A DNA stretch of 64,000 bases, taken from contig CAHJWL010000001.1 in the NCBI GenBank assembly GCA_903642235.1, positions 62,001-126,000 on the forward strand. Reading direction: 5' to 3'. Source of the stretch: Acidobacteriaceae bacterium. Lineage in GTDB: Bacteria > Acidobacteriota > Terriglobia > Terriglobales > Acidobacteriaceae. Shown here in pieces: positions 7,405 through 16,794 of the stretch (the stretch's first letter is position 1; the number at the start of each line of letters is the position of its first letter). Position numbers and translations under genes: made by a program. The notes beneath the pieces are model-generated. The model saw only the letters and a list, made by a program, of their open reading frames with translations, was not told the origin of the DNA and made no database searches.

Positions 7405-8490
7405 ATGCCTACTTACTTGATGTACCGCGACGATCTCGAGACAGTTGCGCCGGACGAGAACGAGACCAAACAGAAGATTGTGGATGTGATGACCGAGGGA
7501 ATGGAGCTGGCGCGGGCGAAGTATGGCCGGTCAGTGCGCGTCTCGCACGCGAAGGCGCATGCGCTGCTGAAGGGCGAGCTGACGGTGCTGGAGGGCCTGC
7601 CGACTGAGCTGGCGCAGGGCATGTTCGCGAAGCCGGGGCGGTATGCGGTGCTGGTGCGGATGGCGCAGCAGCCGGGCGAGCTGCTGGATGACTCCAAGCT
7701 TTCGACGGACCGCGGAATGTCCGTGAAGGTGCTGGGCGTAGACGGGCCGAAGCTTGATGGCTACACGGGCAACGCGCAGGATTGGGTGTTTGATGTGGGC
7801 AAGCAGTTCCTGGCAGGCGGCATGAAGGAGTTTCTGCAGGCATTCAAGCCGAACGCGGAGATTGCGCCGAAGCTTTCGGACAGTGTGAAGGGTGCGGTCT
7901 CATCGGTCGCGCGGGCGACGAACACGGTGCTGAACGCGGTCGGAGCGAACTCCGAGAAGCTGGCGTTCTATGGGCATCCGATTGTGCATCCGGCGGGCGA
8001 AGAGTACTTCTCGCAGACGGCCTTCCGGTACGGCGACTACGTGGCGAAGCTGGGGTTCTTTCCGGTCTCGCCCGGCCTCGCGGAGCTGCGGGAGCAGCCG
8101 TTCGATCCGAAGACCCCGGACGCGTTGCGCGAGGCGATGAATACGTACTTCCGGGCGCATCCGGCGGAGTACGAGATGCGGGTGCAGCTGAATACCGGCC
8201 TCGATGAGATGCCGATCGAAGATGGGCAGGCGGAGTGGCCGGAGACGGACTCGCAGTACCGGACTGTGGCGCGGATGACGATTCCGGTGCAGACGGCGTG
8301 GGACCCGGTGAAGGACGGGTACTTCGAGGATCTGTCGTTTTCGCCGGCGCATGCTCTGGCGGCACACCGGCCGCTGGGCGGCATCAACCGGGCGCGGCTG
8401 CTGGCGTACACGATGCTGGCAAAGCGACGGCTGGCGGACAACGGCAAGTCGGTTGAGGTGCCGGAGAGCCTCGAGGCGGTGCCGAACTAA
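7405..8490 (+). CDS. Catalase-fold haem protein (SrpA-like catalase family)
   Basis: This is a 361-residue protein with GAGAAAGG ahead of ATG 7405. It keeps the catalase pattern: a distal-histidine segment SHAKAH (His48), a later FSPAHALAAHRPLGGINRAR block, and an RLLAY segment whose Tyr335 lines up with the proximal haem tyrosine. It is much shorter than true catalases (480 or more) and matches the minimal catalase-related group that includes SrpA. Members may be peroxidases or organic hydroperoxide enzymes rather than catalases. No signal peptide is seen. Its divergent P450 neighbour suggests, but does not prove, linked oxidative or lipid chemistry. Confidence 0.8.
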   Translation: MPTYLMYRDDLETVAPDENETKQKIVDVMTEGMELARAKYGRSVRVSHAKAHALLKGELTVLEGLPTELAQGMFAKPGRYAVLVRMAQQPGELLDDSKLSTDRGMSVKVLGVDGPKLDGYTGNAQDWVFDVGKQFLAGGMKEFLQAFKPNAEIAPKLSDSVKGAVSSVARATNTVLNAVGANSEKLAFYGHPIVHPAGEEYFSQTAFRYGDYVAKLGFFPVSPGLAELREQPFDPKTPDALREAMNTYFRAHPAEYEMRVQLNTGLDEMPIEDGQAEWPETDSQYRTVARMTIPVQTAWDPVKDGYFEDLSFSPAHALAAHRPLGGINRARLLAYTMLAKRRLADNGKSVEVPESLEAVPN

Positions 8491-8579
8491 CGGTTTTGCA
8501 ACGGTGCGGGCGCACGGCGTGGAGGCTCTGTACGCCTGCGCCGGCGTAAGTGTGGCGTCTGTGATGGGGCGTGCCGATC

Positions 8580-9236
8580 TTATTCTTTGAGGGTGATCTG
8601 TCCTGTAAAGACGTGGGCTGCAAAGGTGTTCTGTCCCGCGCCGGTTGCGTTGACCGTGTTGAAGAAGCCGTCTTTGGACTGGCCGAACTGTTCGGCTTTC
8701 GCCTCGCCGATGGTGGTTGAGGCGTGAACGGTGGCGTAGTCAGAGGCGGAGCCGAGGTGTGCCACGAGCTCTCCGGCACGCAGGTTGATCTCGGTATGGG
8801 TGCAGGGTGGAGCGGTAAAGACGAGCTCACCGGCGGAGAGGTGGATGCTGAGATCCGCGCAGTGCGGGAGCTCAAGGATGACGTGGGGGCTGCCGTTGCC
8901 GGTAGGTGGGTCGACCTTCAACAGAGCGCGGTTGTGCTGCTGCTCGAAGTGGATAGTGGTGGGGCGTTGTGCGTTGTGTGGATCCCGCAGCTCGATGAGG
9001 ATGAGGTGGCTCGAGTGTGAGGGACGAACCTCGTAGTCGCCGCCACGCAGGTTGAGCTCGATGCGCGTGTTGGCGGGGATCGCTGTCTGTGGAAGAAGCG
9101 TGACTTGCTGCCTGCTTGCCAGATCGGTGTCGACGGACGCCTTTGCCGGAGCGGGCGGTTGCGCAAGCACGCGTGCGCCGGCCAGAATGGCCGCGATCAG
9201 GACGAAGCGACGGAGAACGTGACCCTGCTCGATCAT
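8580..9236 (-). CDS. Secreted protein of unknown function, beta-rich
   Basis: From ATG 9236 this is a 218-residue protein with a clear signal peptide (RRFVLIAAILAGARVLAQ). The mature part has short repeating strand-turn units (for example LNLRGGDYEVRPS, HLSAGELVFTAP, INLRAGELVAHLG), like the stacked beta segments of DUF4097- or adhesin-head-like domains. It ends QITLKE. No enzymatic motif was seen. It is probably periplasmic or surface-exposed. The longer open frame to 9449 runs antisense into the neighbouring hydrolase gene and was not used. The product is poorly characterised, so no function is assigned. Confidence 0.6.
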   Translation of the reverse strand: MIEQGHVLRRFVLIAAILAGARVLAQPPAPAKASVDTDLASRQQVTLLPQTAIPANTRIELNLRGGDYEVRPSHSSHLILIELRDPHNAQRPTTIHFEQQHNRALLKVDPPTGNGSPHVILELPHCADLSIHLSAGELVFTAPPCTHTEINLRAGELVAHLGSASDYATVHASTTIGEAKAEQFGQSKDGFFNTVNATGAGQNTFAAHVFTGQITLKE

Positions 9237-9300
9237 GAGGTGCTGTACGCAGACGGATCGAGATAGTTCCCATTCGTCATGCGGGCGTGGCGGGTGCTCG

Positions 9301-10416
9301 GTGAGTAAGGGTTTCCGGCGGAGGTGGCAGGATTCGCCCAATCGGCGTTCCATGCTCCTCGGGATGGGCGCGTTCGCCCTGTCGCGTTTAGCATTCGGTA
9401 TGCTTTCCACCACGCTGGTTTCGTGCACGTACAGTACGCCTCGGCACACAACGCACTACCTCGAATGCGGCCCGGCCAACGGACCGCTGATGATGCTTCT
9501 TCACGGCTGGCCGGAGTTCAGCTTGATCTGGCGTGCGCAGATGGATGCATTCGCGGCGGACGGGTGGCATTGCGTTGCTCCCGATATGCGCGGCTATGGT
9601 GGCTCGTCCGCCCCTGCACCCAGCGAGGCGTATACCAACGAGCAGGTCGTAACGGACATGGCGGAGCTTCATGACCACCTCGGCGGCAAAGCTGCAATCT
9701 GGGTCGGCCACGATTGGGGCAGTGTGATCGCCGGTTCGTTGGTCGCGCATGAGCCCCAGCGCAGCCGCGGCGTGGTGCTGATTTCGGTTCCGTATTTCTC
9801 CAATGCGAATGCCTTGCCGACGCTCGTTCCGTTGGTCGATCGGTCAATCTATCCTGTTGCGGAGTATCCGGATGGGCAATGGGACTATTACCGCTATTAC
9901 ACGACGCACTTTGAATCAGCGGTGGCCGATCTGGACGCAGATCAAGCGTCATCGCTGGCATCCATCTTTCGACGCGGCGACCCGGCCAGTGTAGGCAAGC
10001 CGACGCCGAATGCGGTGGTCACCCGGAAGGGAGGCCGTTTCGGCGCCGCGCATCACGCCCCGCCAACCCAGCCGGATCCGGCTCTTTGGCCGGCAGCAGA
10101 CTTCGACGCGCTGGTGCAGGCGTTCCAGGCCCGTGGCTTCCGCCCTCCTTGCTCCTGGTACCTGAACGACGCCGCCAACATCGCCTACGCGCACAAGGCG
10201 CAGAAAGGAGGCCAAATTTCCGAGCCTGTGCTGTTCGTCAACGGTGAACTTGATGCCATAAACACCATCGAAGGAAACCGCTCTGGCGACCCGATGCGTG
10301 CGGCCTGCCCAGACCTAACCGTGACGGATCTGCGCGGTGCGCATTGGCTGCCGCTGGAGTGCAAAGACGAGCTCGTTCAGGCGATGCGGACCTGGCTCCG
10401 AAAGAAACAGCTTTGA
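9301..10416 (+). CDS. Alpha/beta hydrolase, epoxide-hydrolase-like
   Basis: The core carries the epoxide hydrolase signature: HGWPE (residues 68-72, oxyanion hole), RGYGGS, and GHDWGS, where Asp138 is the nucleophile. NGELDAIN and GAHWLPLE probably supply the acid and histidine. Soluble epoxide hydrolases open epoxides to diols; haloalkane dehalogenases share the fold. The start is uncertain. GTG 9301 gives a leader with SPNRRSMLLGMGAF, which resembles a twin-arginine signal; ATG 9352 and ATG 9400 would shorten or remove it. The gene is divergent from the secreted-protein gene at 8580-9236. Confidence 0.75.
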   Translation: MSKGFRRRWQDSPNRRSMLLGMGAFALSRLAFGMLSTTLVSCTYSTPRHTTHYLECGPANGPLMMLLHGWPEFSLIWRAQMDAFAADGWHCVAPDMRGYGGSSAPAPSEAYTNEQVVTDMAELHDHLGGKAAIWVGHDWGSVIAGSLVAHEPQRSRGVVLISVPYFSNANALPTLVPLVDRSIYPVAEYPDGQWDYYRYYTTHFESAVADLDADQASSLASIFRRGDPASVGKPTPNAVVTRKGGRFGAAHHAPPTQPDPALWPAADFDALVQAFQARGFRPPCSWYLNDAANIAYAHKAQKGGQISEPVLFVNGELDAINTIEGNRSGDPMRAACPDLTVTDLRGAHWLPLECKDELVQAMRTWLRKKQL

Positions 10417-10637
10417 CGCTGCCGTGTACGAGCCGATCTCCTTGGCAGGGCCAGGCCCTGAACACGATACCCCATGCCGATACTTGATTAATCCTCGTAT
10501 GTCGCATTGTGGAAGTTATCGCGGAGCGGGGTCGCGTTGGCACAGGTGGAGGTGCTGAGTTATAGGGTGACACTCGGACTCGAGAAGAGGATGGTTCCTC
10601 GCGCGGCGAAGTGGCCTGTTCCATATACTCAGGGACG

Positions 10638-11972
10638 ATGACGATGATGAAACAGTTCGCTCCGGTCGAGGAGCAGTGGGATTTGATCAGCAAGGGTGTG
10701 GCGGAGATTTTGCCGGTCGAGGCTTTGCGCGAGCGGTTAGGGGAGAGTGTGCGGACGGGGGTGCCGCTGCGGGTTAAGGCGGGGTTTGACCCGACGGCTC
10801 CGGACTTGCACCTGGGGCACACGGTGCTGATTCGCAAGCTGAAGCACTTCCAGGACCTGGGGCACACGGTGATCTTTCTGATTGGCGACGCGACGGCGCT
10901 GATCGGGGACCCGACGGGCAAGAGCCAGACGCGGCCGGCGATGACGCCTGAGCAGATTGAGGCGAACGCGGCGACGTACAAGGAGCAGGTGTTCCGGATT
11001 CTCGACCCCCAGCGGACGGAGGTTCGGTATAACTCCGAGTGGCTGAACGGGCTGGGTTTTGCGGGAATGATCAAGCTGGCGGCGAAGTTTACCGTCTCGC
11101 AGATGCTCGAGCGGGAGGACTTTCATAAACGGTTCAAGGAAGAGCAGCCGATCAGCGTACATGAGTTGATTTACCCGATGGCGCAGGGGTACGACTCGGT
11201 CGCGCTCCAGTGTGATGTGGAGCTGGGCGGGACGGACCAGAAGTTCAACCTGATGCGGGGGCGCGATCTGCAGCGGGACGCGGGGCAGCGGCCGCAGAGC
11301 ATCCTGATGGTGCCGATTCTGGAGGGGCTGGATGGTGTGCAGAAGATGTCGAAGTCGCTGGGTAATGCGATCGGCATCCGGGAGCCGGCGGCGGAGATGT
11401 ACGGCAAGCTGATGAGCGTGTCGGACGAGCTGATGTGGCGGTACTGGACGCTGCTGACGGATCGGCGGCAATCCGAGATTGACGCGATGTGGGTGTCAGT
11501 TGCTCAAGGGCAGCTGCATCCGATGCAGCAGAAGAAGGATCTGGCGCGGGCGATTACGGCGGACTTCCATGGGGCGGAGGCGGCGGGGCATGCGGCGGAG
11601 GGGTGGGCGAAGCAGTTTCAGGAAGGCGGCGTGCGTTCCGACGCTGAGCGGGTTCGAATCAAGGTGTCTGATGTCGAGATGAAGTTGCCTGACCTTAGAG
11701 TCAAGCTGTCCCAACTTGAACCCTTTCCCGATCAGCATCAACCACGTGTTGTACTTGACCTTAAGAAACTCCTACGGGCAAGTGGTTTGGCTTCTTCAAA
11801 CAGCGACGCTAACCGACATGTACTTGCCGGCGCTGGTCAAATTGAAGAGGATGGCCATTTGATTCATGTCCCTGCGCCCATACTTTCAGTGAAGAAGCGG
11901 GGCTCGATCGATGTCATTCCAATTCGTTTAGGAAAGAAGAGCAGAATTCTGGAAATCGAATGGGATCTATAA
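10638..11972 (+). CDS. tyrS: Tyrosine--tRNA ligase
   Basis: This 444-residue class I enzyme charges tRNA-Tyr in the cytosol. The HIGH-type motif is HLGH at residues 58-61 and the KMSKS loop is at 236-240, with tyrosine-pocket segments [11 protein letters not shown] and [10 protein letters not shown] between them. The C-terminal third has the S4-like RNA-binding region ([11 protein letters not shown] and following). AGGGA lies just ahead of ATG 10638. From about residue 340 onward base composition drops and codon use changes (many CTT, TTA, AAA-type codons), unlike the GC-rich first part, which suggests that this end was exchanged by recombination. The stop lies inside the next gene. Confidence 0.95.
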   Translation: MTMMKQFAPVEEQWDLISKGVAEILPVEALRERLGESVRTGVPLRVKAGFDPTAPDLHLGHTVLIRKLKHFQDLGHTVIFLIGDATALIGDPTGKSQTRPAMTPEQIEANAATYKEQVFRILDPQRTEVRYNSEWLNGLGFAGMIKLAAKFTVSQMLEREDFHKRFKEEQPISVHELIYPMAQGYDSVALQCDVELGGTDQKFNLMRGRDLQRDAGQRPQSILMVPILEGLDGVQKMSKSLGNAIGIREPAAEMYGKLMSVSDELMWRYWTLLTDRRQSEIDAMWVSVAQGQLHPMQQKKDLARAITADFHGAEAAGHAAEGWAKQFQEGGVRSDAERVRIKVSDVEMKLPDLRVKLSQLEPFPDQHQPRVVLDLKKLLRASGLASSNSDANRHVLAGAGQIEEDGHLIHVPAPILSVKKRGSIDVIPIRLGKKSRILEIEWDL

Positions 11973-12085
11973 CTAAACGAGTGTTGTCTACTACTTCAGC
12001 GTTGGCCTTAAGGCTGATGATGTACCTCGCGACTCCGTCTGTCCCGCTAATATTTTTCTGTCTTTTCGAAACCAAAGTGCAGGCA
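11650..12085. other. AT-richer mosaic block across the tyrS 3' end and the next gene's start
   Basis: The bases from about 11650 to 12085 are visibly AT-richer than everything on either side, with runs such as CTTTAGGAAAG-type codons and ATATTTTTCTG. The block covers the last 100 or so codons of tyrS and the first 40 codons of the following gene, then stops abruptly where GATGCGCAGGCG resumes the local GC-rich style. Both reading frames are intact through it. Confidence 0.6.
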
Positions 12086-12817
12086 CAGGATGCGCAGGCG
12101 ATCCTTCGGCAGTCGGTGCGGACGGAGCTGGCGGCGGATAAGAGCGATCGGACGCGATGGCGGTACCGGGATGAGGAGCAGGAGAAGCGGACGGTTTCGG
12201 TTGTGGTGGAGACAGATGGGGGGTCGGTGAAGCGGCTGGTGGAGCGGGATGGGCGAGCGCTTTCGGCGGCGGATGCGCAGGTCGAAGACCGCCGGATCGA
12301 GGACTTCGTGCATGATCCGGCGAAGATTGCAAAGCAGCGCAAGGACGGCGCATCTGATGGCGAGAGCGCGCGGCAGCTGCTGGAGATGCTGCCGGAGGCG
12401 TTTACGTGGAAGGTGGTCAAGGCTACGGAGGATGCGGATACGCTGGCGTTTGCGCCGAGACCGGACTTCCGACCGGCGAACCTGCAGGCAAGGGTGCTGA
12501 GTGCGATGGCGGGCGAGGTGGTGGTGGATCGCCGGCAGCACCGGATGAAGACGCTGAGTGGACGGCTGAGCTATGACGTGACGATCGGCTATGGGCTGCT
12601 GGGACGCATGAAGGAGGGCGGAACCTTCCGGGTGGAGCGGCGCGAGGTGAAGCCGGGGCTGTGGCAGATTGTGGAGACGCATGTGCACATCGATGGAAAG
12701 GCGCTGATGTTCAAGCAGATCGGGCAGCAGCAGGATGAACTGCAGAGTGAGTTCACGCAGGTGCCGGGTGGGGCGACGCTGGAGCAGGCGGCGGCGGCGT
12801 CAAAGATGCTGCGGTGA
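11960..12817 (+). CDS. Exported protein of unknown function
   Basis: The frame gives 285 residues and overlaps the tyrS end by 13 bases. A long signal sequence (about residues 1-42, ending KVQAQ) precedes a mature domain that is rich in charged residues ([37 protein letters not shown]). The second half reads like a chain of beta strands, similar to periplasmic lipoprotein-carrier-type folds, but no family was recognised. The signal-sequence part is AT-rich and the mature part GC-rich. The overlap suggests co-transcription with tyrS, which is unusual for an exported protein. A later in-frame ATG such as the one at 12017 is possible. Confidence 0.6.
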   Translation: MGSITKRVLSTTSALALRLMMYLATPSVPLIFFCLFETKVQAQDAQAILRQSVRTELAADKSDRTRWRYRDEEQEKRTVSVVVETDGGSVKRLVERDGRALSAADAQVEDRRIEDFVHDPAKIAKQRKDGASDGESARQLLEMLPEAFTWKVVKATEDADTLAFAPRPDFRPANLQARVLSAMAGEVVVDRRQHRMKTLSGRLSYDVTIGYGLLGRMKEGGTFRVERREVKPGLWQIVETHVHIDGKALMFKQIGQQQDELQSEFTQVPGGATLEQAAAASKMLR

Positions 12818-12820
12818 TGT

Positions 12821-13040
12821 GTCGGTGGGCGAAGAGGCGGAAGGGCGAGAGCAGTCGGTGGACGACGAAGGCGGAAGGGCGAGGGCGGTCGGTGGGCGAC
12901 GAGGAGTAGAAGCAGATCCCTACGGGATGACAACCAAAAAGTGACCATTGAAAGTGGACCTTCTCTAAAGGAGGGCAATCAAGAAATTAGAAGGAGGGCA
13001 ACCTAGAAAGAGGAGAGGAGGGCAACCTAGAAAGGAGGAC
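12821..13040. repeat. Intergenic repeat cluster before rnr
   Basis: The 360 bases between the exported-protein gene and rnr hold three repeat kinds and no gene. GTCGGTGGGCGA-type units of 33-34 bp start at 12821, 12854 and 12888 (about 2.5 copies). One AGATCCCTACGGGATGACA element follows near 12914. Then GGAGGGCAA units start near 12970, 12993 and 13017, about 23 bp apart, each followed by an A-rich tail. All are head to tail. The remaining bases up to the rnr start show no clear promoter or hairpin. Confidence 0.8.
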
Positions 13041-13177
13041 CACCAAAAACGGCGGCAGCCAAGGGCGACGGGGTACAGGGTGATGGCAAATGGGAGGGAG
13101 TTGCGGCGACACGACTGAGCCGGGGGATCGTGTGAGTGTCGCGAAGGGTGGGAAAATCGGGCGCGTATTCTGGCGAT

Positions 13178-16099
13178 ATGAGTGAAATACCGACGGCGCG
13201 AACGGATCGCGAGCTGATCAACAGGGTGACACGGTCAGCGGGGCAGCGGGCTGGATACAAGCAGCTGGTGCGGGAGCTGGGACTGGGCGGTGGGCGCGAA
13301 CGCCGGCTGCTGCTGGAGCAGCTGGCGCGGATTACGGCGCGGGGCGAGCTGGTGAAGATTGAGGACGAGCTGTGGGCGCTGCCGGCGGCGACGCCGGAGC
13401 GGACGGCGAGGGTATCGCGGGCAGAGAGCTCCGGAGAGCGGGATAGCGCTCGTGAGGCGGCGGGGCTGCGAGGGGCTGTTGGCTTGCGGGCTACGCGAGA
13501 TTCGCTGGTGGCTGGGCGGCTGGATCTTCATCGGGATGGCTATGGATTTGTGCGGCCGAATGGGAGCTCCGGCCGCGAGGATGATCTATTCATTCCGCCG
13601 AGTGAGCTGAATGGCGCGATGCAGGGCGATGAGGTTCTGGTGGACGAGGCGCCGCCGGGCCGGGATGGGCGGAAGTCCGGCCGTGTGATGCGAGTGCTGA
13701 CGCGGCGCAATCCGACGGTGGTGGGGATCTTTCATTACGCCCGGCCGCGCAAGAGCTTCCGCAAGCGTGAGAGTGAGTGGGTGGATGGGACGCTGATCAA
13801 GGGCAACTATGTGACGCCGCTTGATGAGCGGATGGGCGCGCCGGTGCTGATTGCCGAGGGCGACGAAGAGGTGATGGCGCGGGAGACAGTGGACCGGGTG
13901 CTGGGCGAGGAGGCGCTGGCGGCACGGCGGGGGCGGCGGAGTGAGATTGGAGAAGCGGATCCTTTGCCTGACCGTCAGGATGACGAGGGTTTCGAGGTCG
14001 ATGAACGGCAGCCGCTTGAGGGGATGGCGGTGGATGTCGAGATTACGGAGTTTCCGCAGCCGGGACGGCCGGCGAAGGGACGCGTGATCGAGGTGCTGGG
14101 GCCGCCGGATGCGTTTGGCGTGGACGTGGAGATTGTGATTCGCAAGCACCATCTGCCGCACGTGTTTCCGACCAACGTGCTGGCGGAGGCGGCGGCAAGC
14201 GCGGAGGATACGGTGGCGGCGGCAGCGGCTGACGAGATTGCGCGACGAAGGGACTTTCGCGGGCTGCCAGTTGTGACGATTGATGGCGAGACGGCGCGGG
14301 ACTTTGACGATGCTGTGCTGGTGCGCGATCTGCCGAACGGCAACCAGGAGCTGCAGGTCCACATCGCGGACGTGAGCTACTATGTGCGGCCGGAGACGGC
14401 GCTTGATCTGGAGGCGCGCCTGCGCGGCAATAGCGTGTATTTCCCGGATCGTGCGGTGCCGATGCTGCCGCCGGCGCTCTCAAGCGGGATGTGTTCGCTG
14501 CGGCCGGATGAGGATCGCTTTGTGCTGAGCTGTGTGATGGAGATTGATCCGCGCGGCGAGGTTGTGGGGTACGAGGTAGGCGAGGGCGTAATCCGCAGTG
14601 CGCGGCGCATGACGTATACGCAGGTGCAGGCGGTGCTGGACGGGATGAAGGGCGGCAAGGCGGAGACGAGCGCGGACGCGGCGGGAGATGCGGTGCGGGA
14701 GACGCGGCTCGAGTTCAGCGAATTTGTAACTGACTTTGAACGCATGTATGCGCTCGCACTCAGGCTGAATGCGAAGCGGAGGCGGCGGGGGTCGATTGAC
14801 TTTGATCTGCCGGAGCCGGTGGTGCAGTTTGATCCGCAGGGCGATATGAAGGCGATCGTGCGATCGGAGAGAGGATGGGCTCACAGACTGATCGAGGAGT
14901 TCATGCTGTCGGCGAACGAGTGTGTGGCGACATGGATTGAGAGCCAGGGTATTGCGAGCATGTATCGCATTCACGAGATGCCGGACCCGAAGCGCATTGT
15001 GGACTTTGAGGAGACGGCGGCGGGGTTCGGCTACTCGTTGGGGATTGGGAATCTGCCGGTAAAGAAGCTGACGATGAAGAGCGACCGGCGGGATGTGAAG
15101 CGGGGATTCAGTGGCGGCGGGCGGGCGCAGGGGGCGGCGGTGCATGAGGTCGCCGATCGCATTCCTGTTACGCCGCAGATGTACCAGCGACTGGCGGCGA
15201 AGATTGCGGGGACGCCGGAGGAGCGGATCCTGGCGTACCTGATGCTGCGGAGTTTGAAGCAGGCTCGGTATGCGGAGAAAAATGAAGGGCATTTTGCGCT
15301 GGCGAGTCCGAGTTATACGCACTTTACGTCGCCGATCCGGCGCTATCCGGACCTGATTGTGCATCGGCTGCTGCGGGCGATGCTTGAGAGCGGGGCAGAC
15401 CCGGTGGGTGGCGCGATTCTTTCAAGCGATGTGCAGCCGTGGCAGCGCGAGCTGGACGCGAAGGAAGGCCGGCGGCACGCGGCGGCGGACACGGTTGCCA
15501 AAAAGATCGCAGACGATGCGGGACCGATGACGCGGGCGGAGCTGGAGGCGATTGCGACGGAGACGAGCCAGACGGAGCGCCGGGCAGACGATGCGGAACG
15601 CGAGCTGATCGAGTGGAAGAAGCTGAAGTTCATGCAGGACCGGGTGGGTGAGGAGTTCGACGCTGTCGTCCTCTCGTGCACGAAGTATGGCTTCTTTGTA
15701 GAGCTCGAAGAGCTGTTTATTGAGGGTCTGGTGCCGATCACGACGCTGGGCGGCTTTGGCGCAAAATCGTATCGTGACGAAGACCGTTACGTATTTCGGG
15801 ATACGGACCGGGCGATTGTGGGGCAGCGCAGCGGACGTGTGTTTCGCATGGGGATCAAGGTGCGGGTACTGCTGGACCGGATCGACCGGCAGCAGCGACG
15901 GCTGCAGTTTGCGCTGCTGGAAGTGAAGGGCGAGCAGGCGAGGGAGGTTGCGCCGGGCGAGGGATCTCTGCGGCGGAGGAAGGTGCGCGCTGCGGGAGAT
16001 GAGGCGGGGAAGAGCCCGAACCGGGCAGGCATGCCGAAGAAGGGCAAGGCGAAGGCGCGGCTGCGGAACGCGAAGGCAAAGGGTAAGCGGCGCGGCTAG
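13178..16099 (+). CDS. rnr: Ribonuclease R family exoribonuclease
   Basis: This 973-residue 3'-to-5' exoribonuclease degrades structured mRNA and rRNA. An N-terminal winged-helix region (residues 1-70) is followed by cold-shock OB folds, then the RNB catalytic domain with RDFDDAV (Asp375, Asp377 and Asp378 among the metal ligands) and an SPIRRYPDLIVHR segment. An S1 domain lies at about 825-905 (EFDAVVLSCTKYGFFVE). The tail is Lys/Arg-rich, as in RNase R from other bacteria. A GTG at 13136 would add 14 residues; ATG 13178 starts directly before a plausible first helix. The last bases overlap the convergent DUF1772 gene. Confidence 0.93.
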   Translation: MSEIPTARTDRELINRVTRSAGQRAGYKQLVRELGLGGGRERRLLLEQLARITARGELVKIEDELWALPAATPERTARVSRAESSGERDSAREAAGLRGAVGLRATRDSLVAGRLDLHRDGYGFVRPNGSSGREDDLFIPPSELNGAMQGDEVLVDEAPPGRDGRKSGRVMRVLTRRNPTVVGIFHYARPRKSFRKRESEWVDGTLIKGNYVTPLDERMGAPVLIAEGDEEVMARETVDRVLGEEALAARRGRRSEIGEADPLPDRQDDEGFEVDERQPLEGMAVDVEITEFPQPGRPAKGRVIEVLGPPDAFGVDVEIVIRKHHLPHVFPTNVLAEAAASAEDTVAAAAADEIARRRDFRGLPVVTIDGETARDFDDAVLVRDLPNGNQELQVHIADVSYYVRPETALDLEARLRGNSVYFPDRAVPMLPPALSSGMCSLRPDEDRFVLSCVMEIDPRGEVVGYEVGEGVIRSARRMTYTQVQAVLDGMKGGKAETSADAAGDAVRETRLEFSEFVTDFERMYALALRLNAKRRRRGSIDFDLPEPVVQFDPQGDMKAIVRSERGWAHRLIEEFMLSANECVATWIESQGIASMYRIHEMPDPKRIVDFEETAAGFGYSLGIGNLPVKKLTMKSDRRDVKRGFSGGGRAQGAAVHEVADRIPVTPQMYQRLAAKIAGTPEERILAYLMLRSLKQARYAEKNEGHFALASPSYTHFTSPIRRYPDLIVHRLLRAMLESGADPVGGAILSSDVQPWQRELDAKEGRRHAAADTVAKKIADDAGPMTRAELEAIATETSQTERRADDAERELIEWKKLKFMQDRVGEEFDAVVLSCTKYGFFVELEELFIEGLVPITTLGGFGAKSYRDEDRYVFRDTDRAIVGQRSGRVFRMGIKVRVLLDRIDRQQRRLQFALLEVKGEQAREVAPGEGSLRRRKVRAAGDEAGKSPNRAGMPKKGKAKARLRNAKAKGKRRG

Positions 16100-16554
16100 G
16101 ACCGCGGCAGGCGAACGAGCAGAAGGAGCACGAAGGCAAGGGCCAGAAGGACGACGCGGATGCGGTGGAGTGTGTCCCAAGAAGCGCGGTCAGCCTGCCA
16201 TGTGGGGTAGGGCTGATCTGGCCGGGCCGCGGCGATGCGGTTGTTGCGGGGAACGAGAAGGGCGATCGTTGCAACGATGGTTAACGCCCAGAGTATGACT
16301 GCGGCGAGCAGAAGCGGAAGGGTGTCGTGCTGGCTGCGATGCAGCCACAACTCCGCGATCAACAAGACGAGACCACCTGCGTACCAGAACGGCATGACGT
16401 GGCCCAGCGTGCGGGCGATGGCGGCAGCCGCGCCGAGATGTACGGTGGGTGGCAGCCGGCTGATGGCGGGATGGATGAAGGCGGCGACGGCGACCTCATT
16501 GCCGACCATGAGACCGGTGACTGCGATGGCGAGAAGATCAAGGGGAAAAGACAT
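16096..16554 (-). CDS. DUF1772-type membrane protein
   Basis: This is a 152-residue protein with four hydrophobic segments (about 7-27, 55-70, 80-100 and 130-148) and an early GNEVAVAAFIHPAI motif, which fits the DUF1772 family of small integral membrane proteins related to fungal anthrone oxygenase. The biochemical role in bacteria is unknown. Its stop codon shares CTAG with the rnr stop on the opposite strand, so the two genes converge with a four-base overlap. It is divergent from the reductase gene at 16795, with a perfect palindrome between them; this arrangement suggests shared regulation. Confidence 0.75.
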   Translation of the reverse strand: MSFPLDLLAIAVTGLMVGNEVAVAAFIHPAISRLPPTVHLGAAAAIARTLGHVMPFWYAGGLVLLIAELWLHRSQHDTLPLLLAAVILWALTIVATIALLVPRNNRIAAARPDQPYPTWQADRASWDTLHRIRVVLLALAFVLLLLVRLPRS

Positions 16555-16721
16555 GGCAGAGATCTATCCTAGCGGGCAGGTACGCGACAGCGGGGTAAAG
16601 ATTCCTGCGTGACGAGCACCCGGACGAACCGGCACAGCGAGGGGTGAGCGGCGGCCTGGCAGAACCGGCCTGACTGCGGCCGCTGACATATCCTTTCAGG
16701 CTCCCCGAAGTTTAGTCCGCA

Positions 16722-16749
16722 GAACACTCGCTTGATCAAGCGAGTGTTC
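16722..16749. promoter_or_regulatory. Perfect 28-bp palindrome, probable operator
   Basis: GAACACTCGCTTGA (16722-16735) is followed immediately by its exact reverse complement, giving 28 bp with no spacer and no mismatch. It sits 46 bases ahead of the reductase start and 168 bases from the divergent DUF1772 start. Length and symmetry suit a dimeric TetR-type repressor, but no regulator gene lies beside it. It could also form a hairpin in RNA, although no T-tract follows. Confidence 0.7.
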
Positions 16750-16794
16750 AATCTATGTCGTTGGCGATATCTGAAGACCGGAGCGTGTAAGCGG

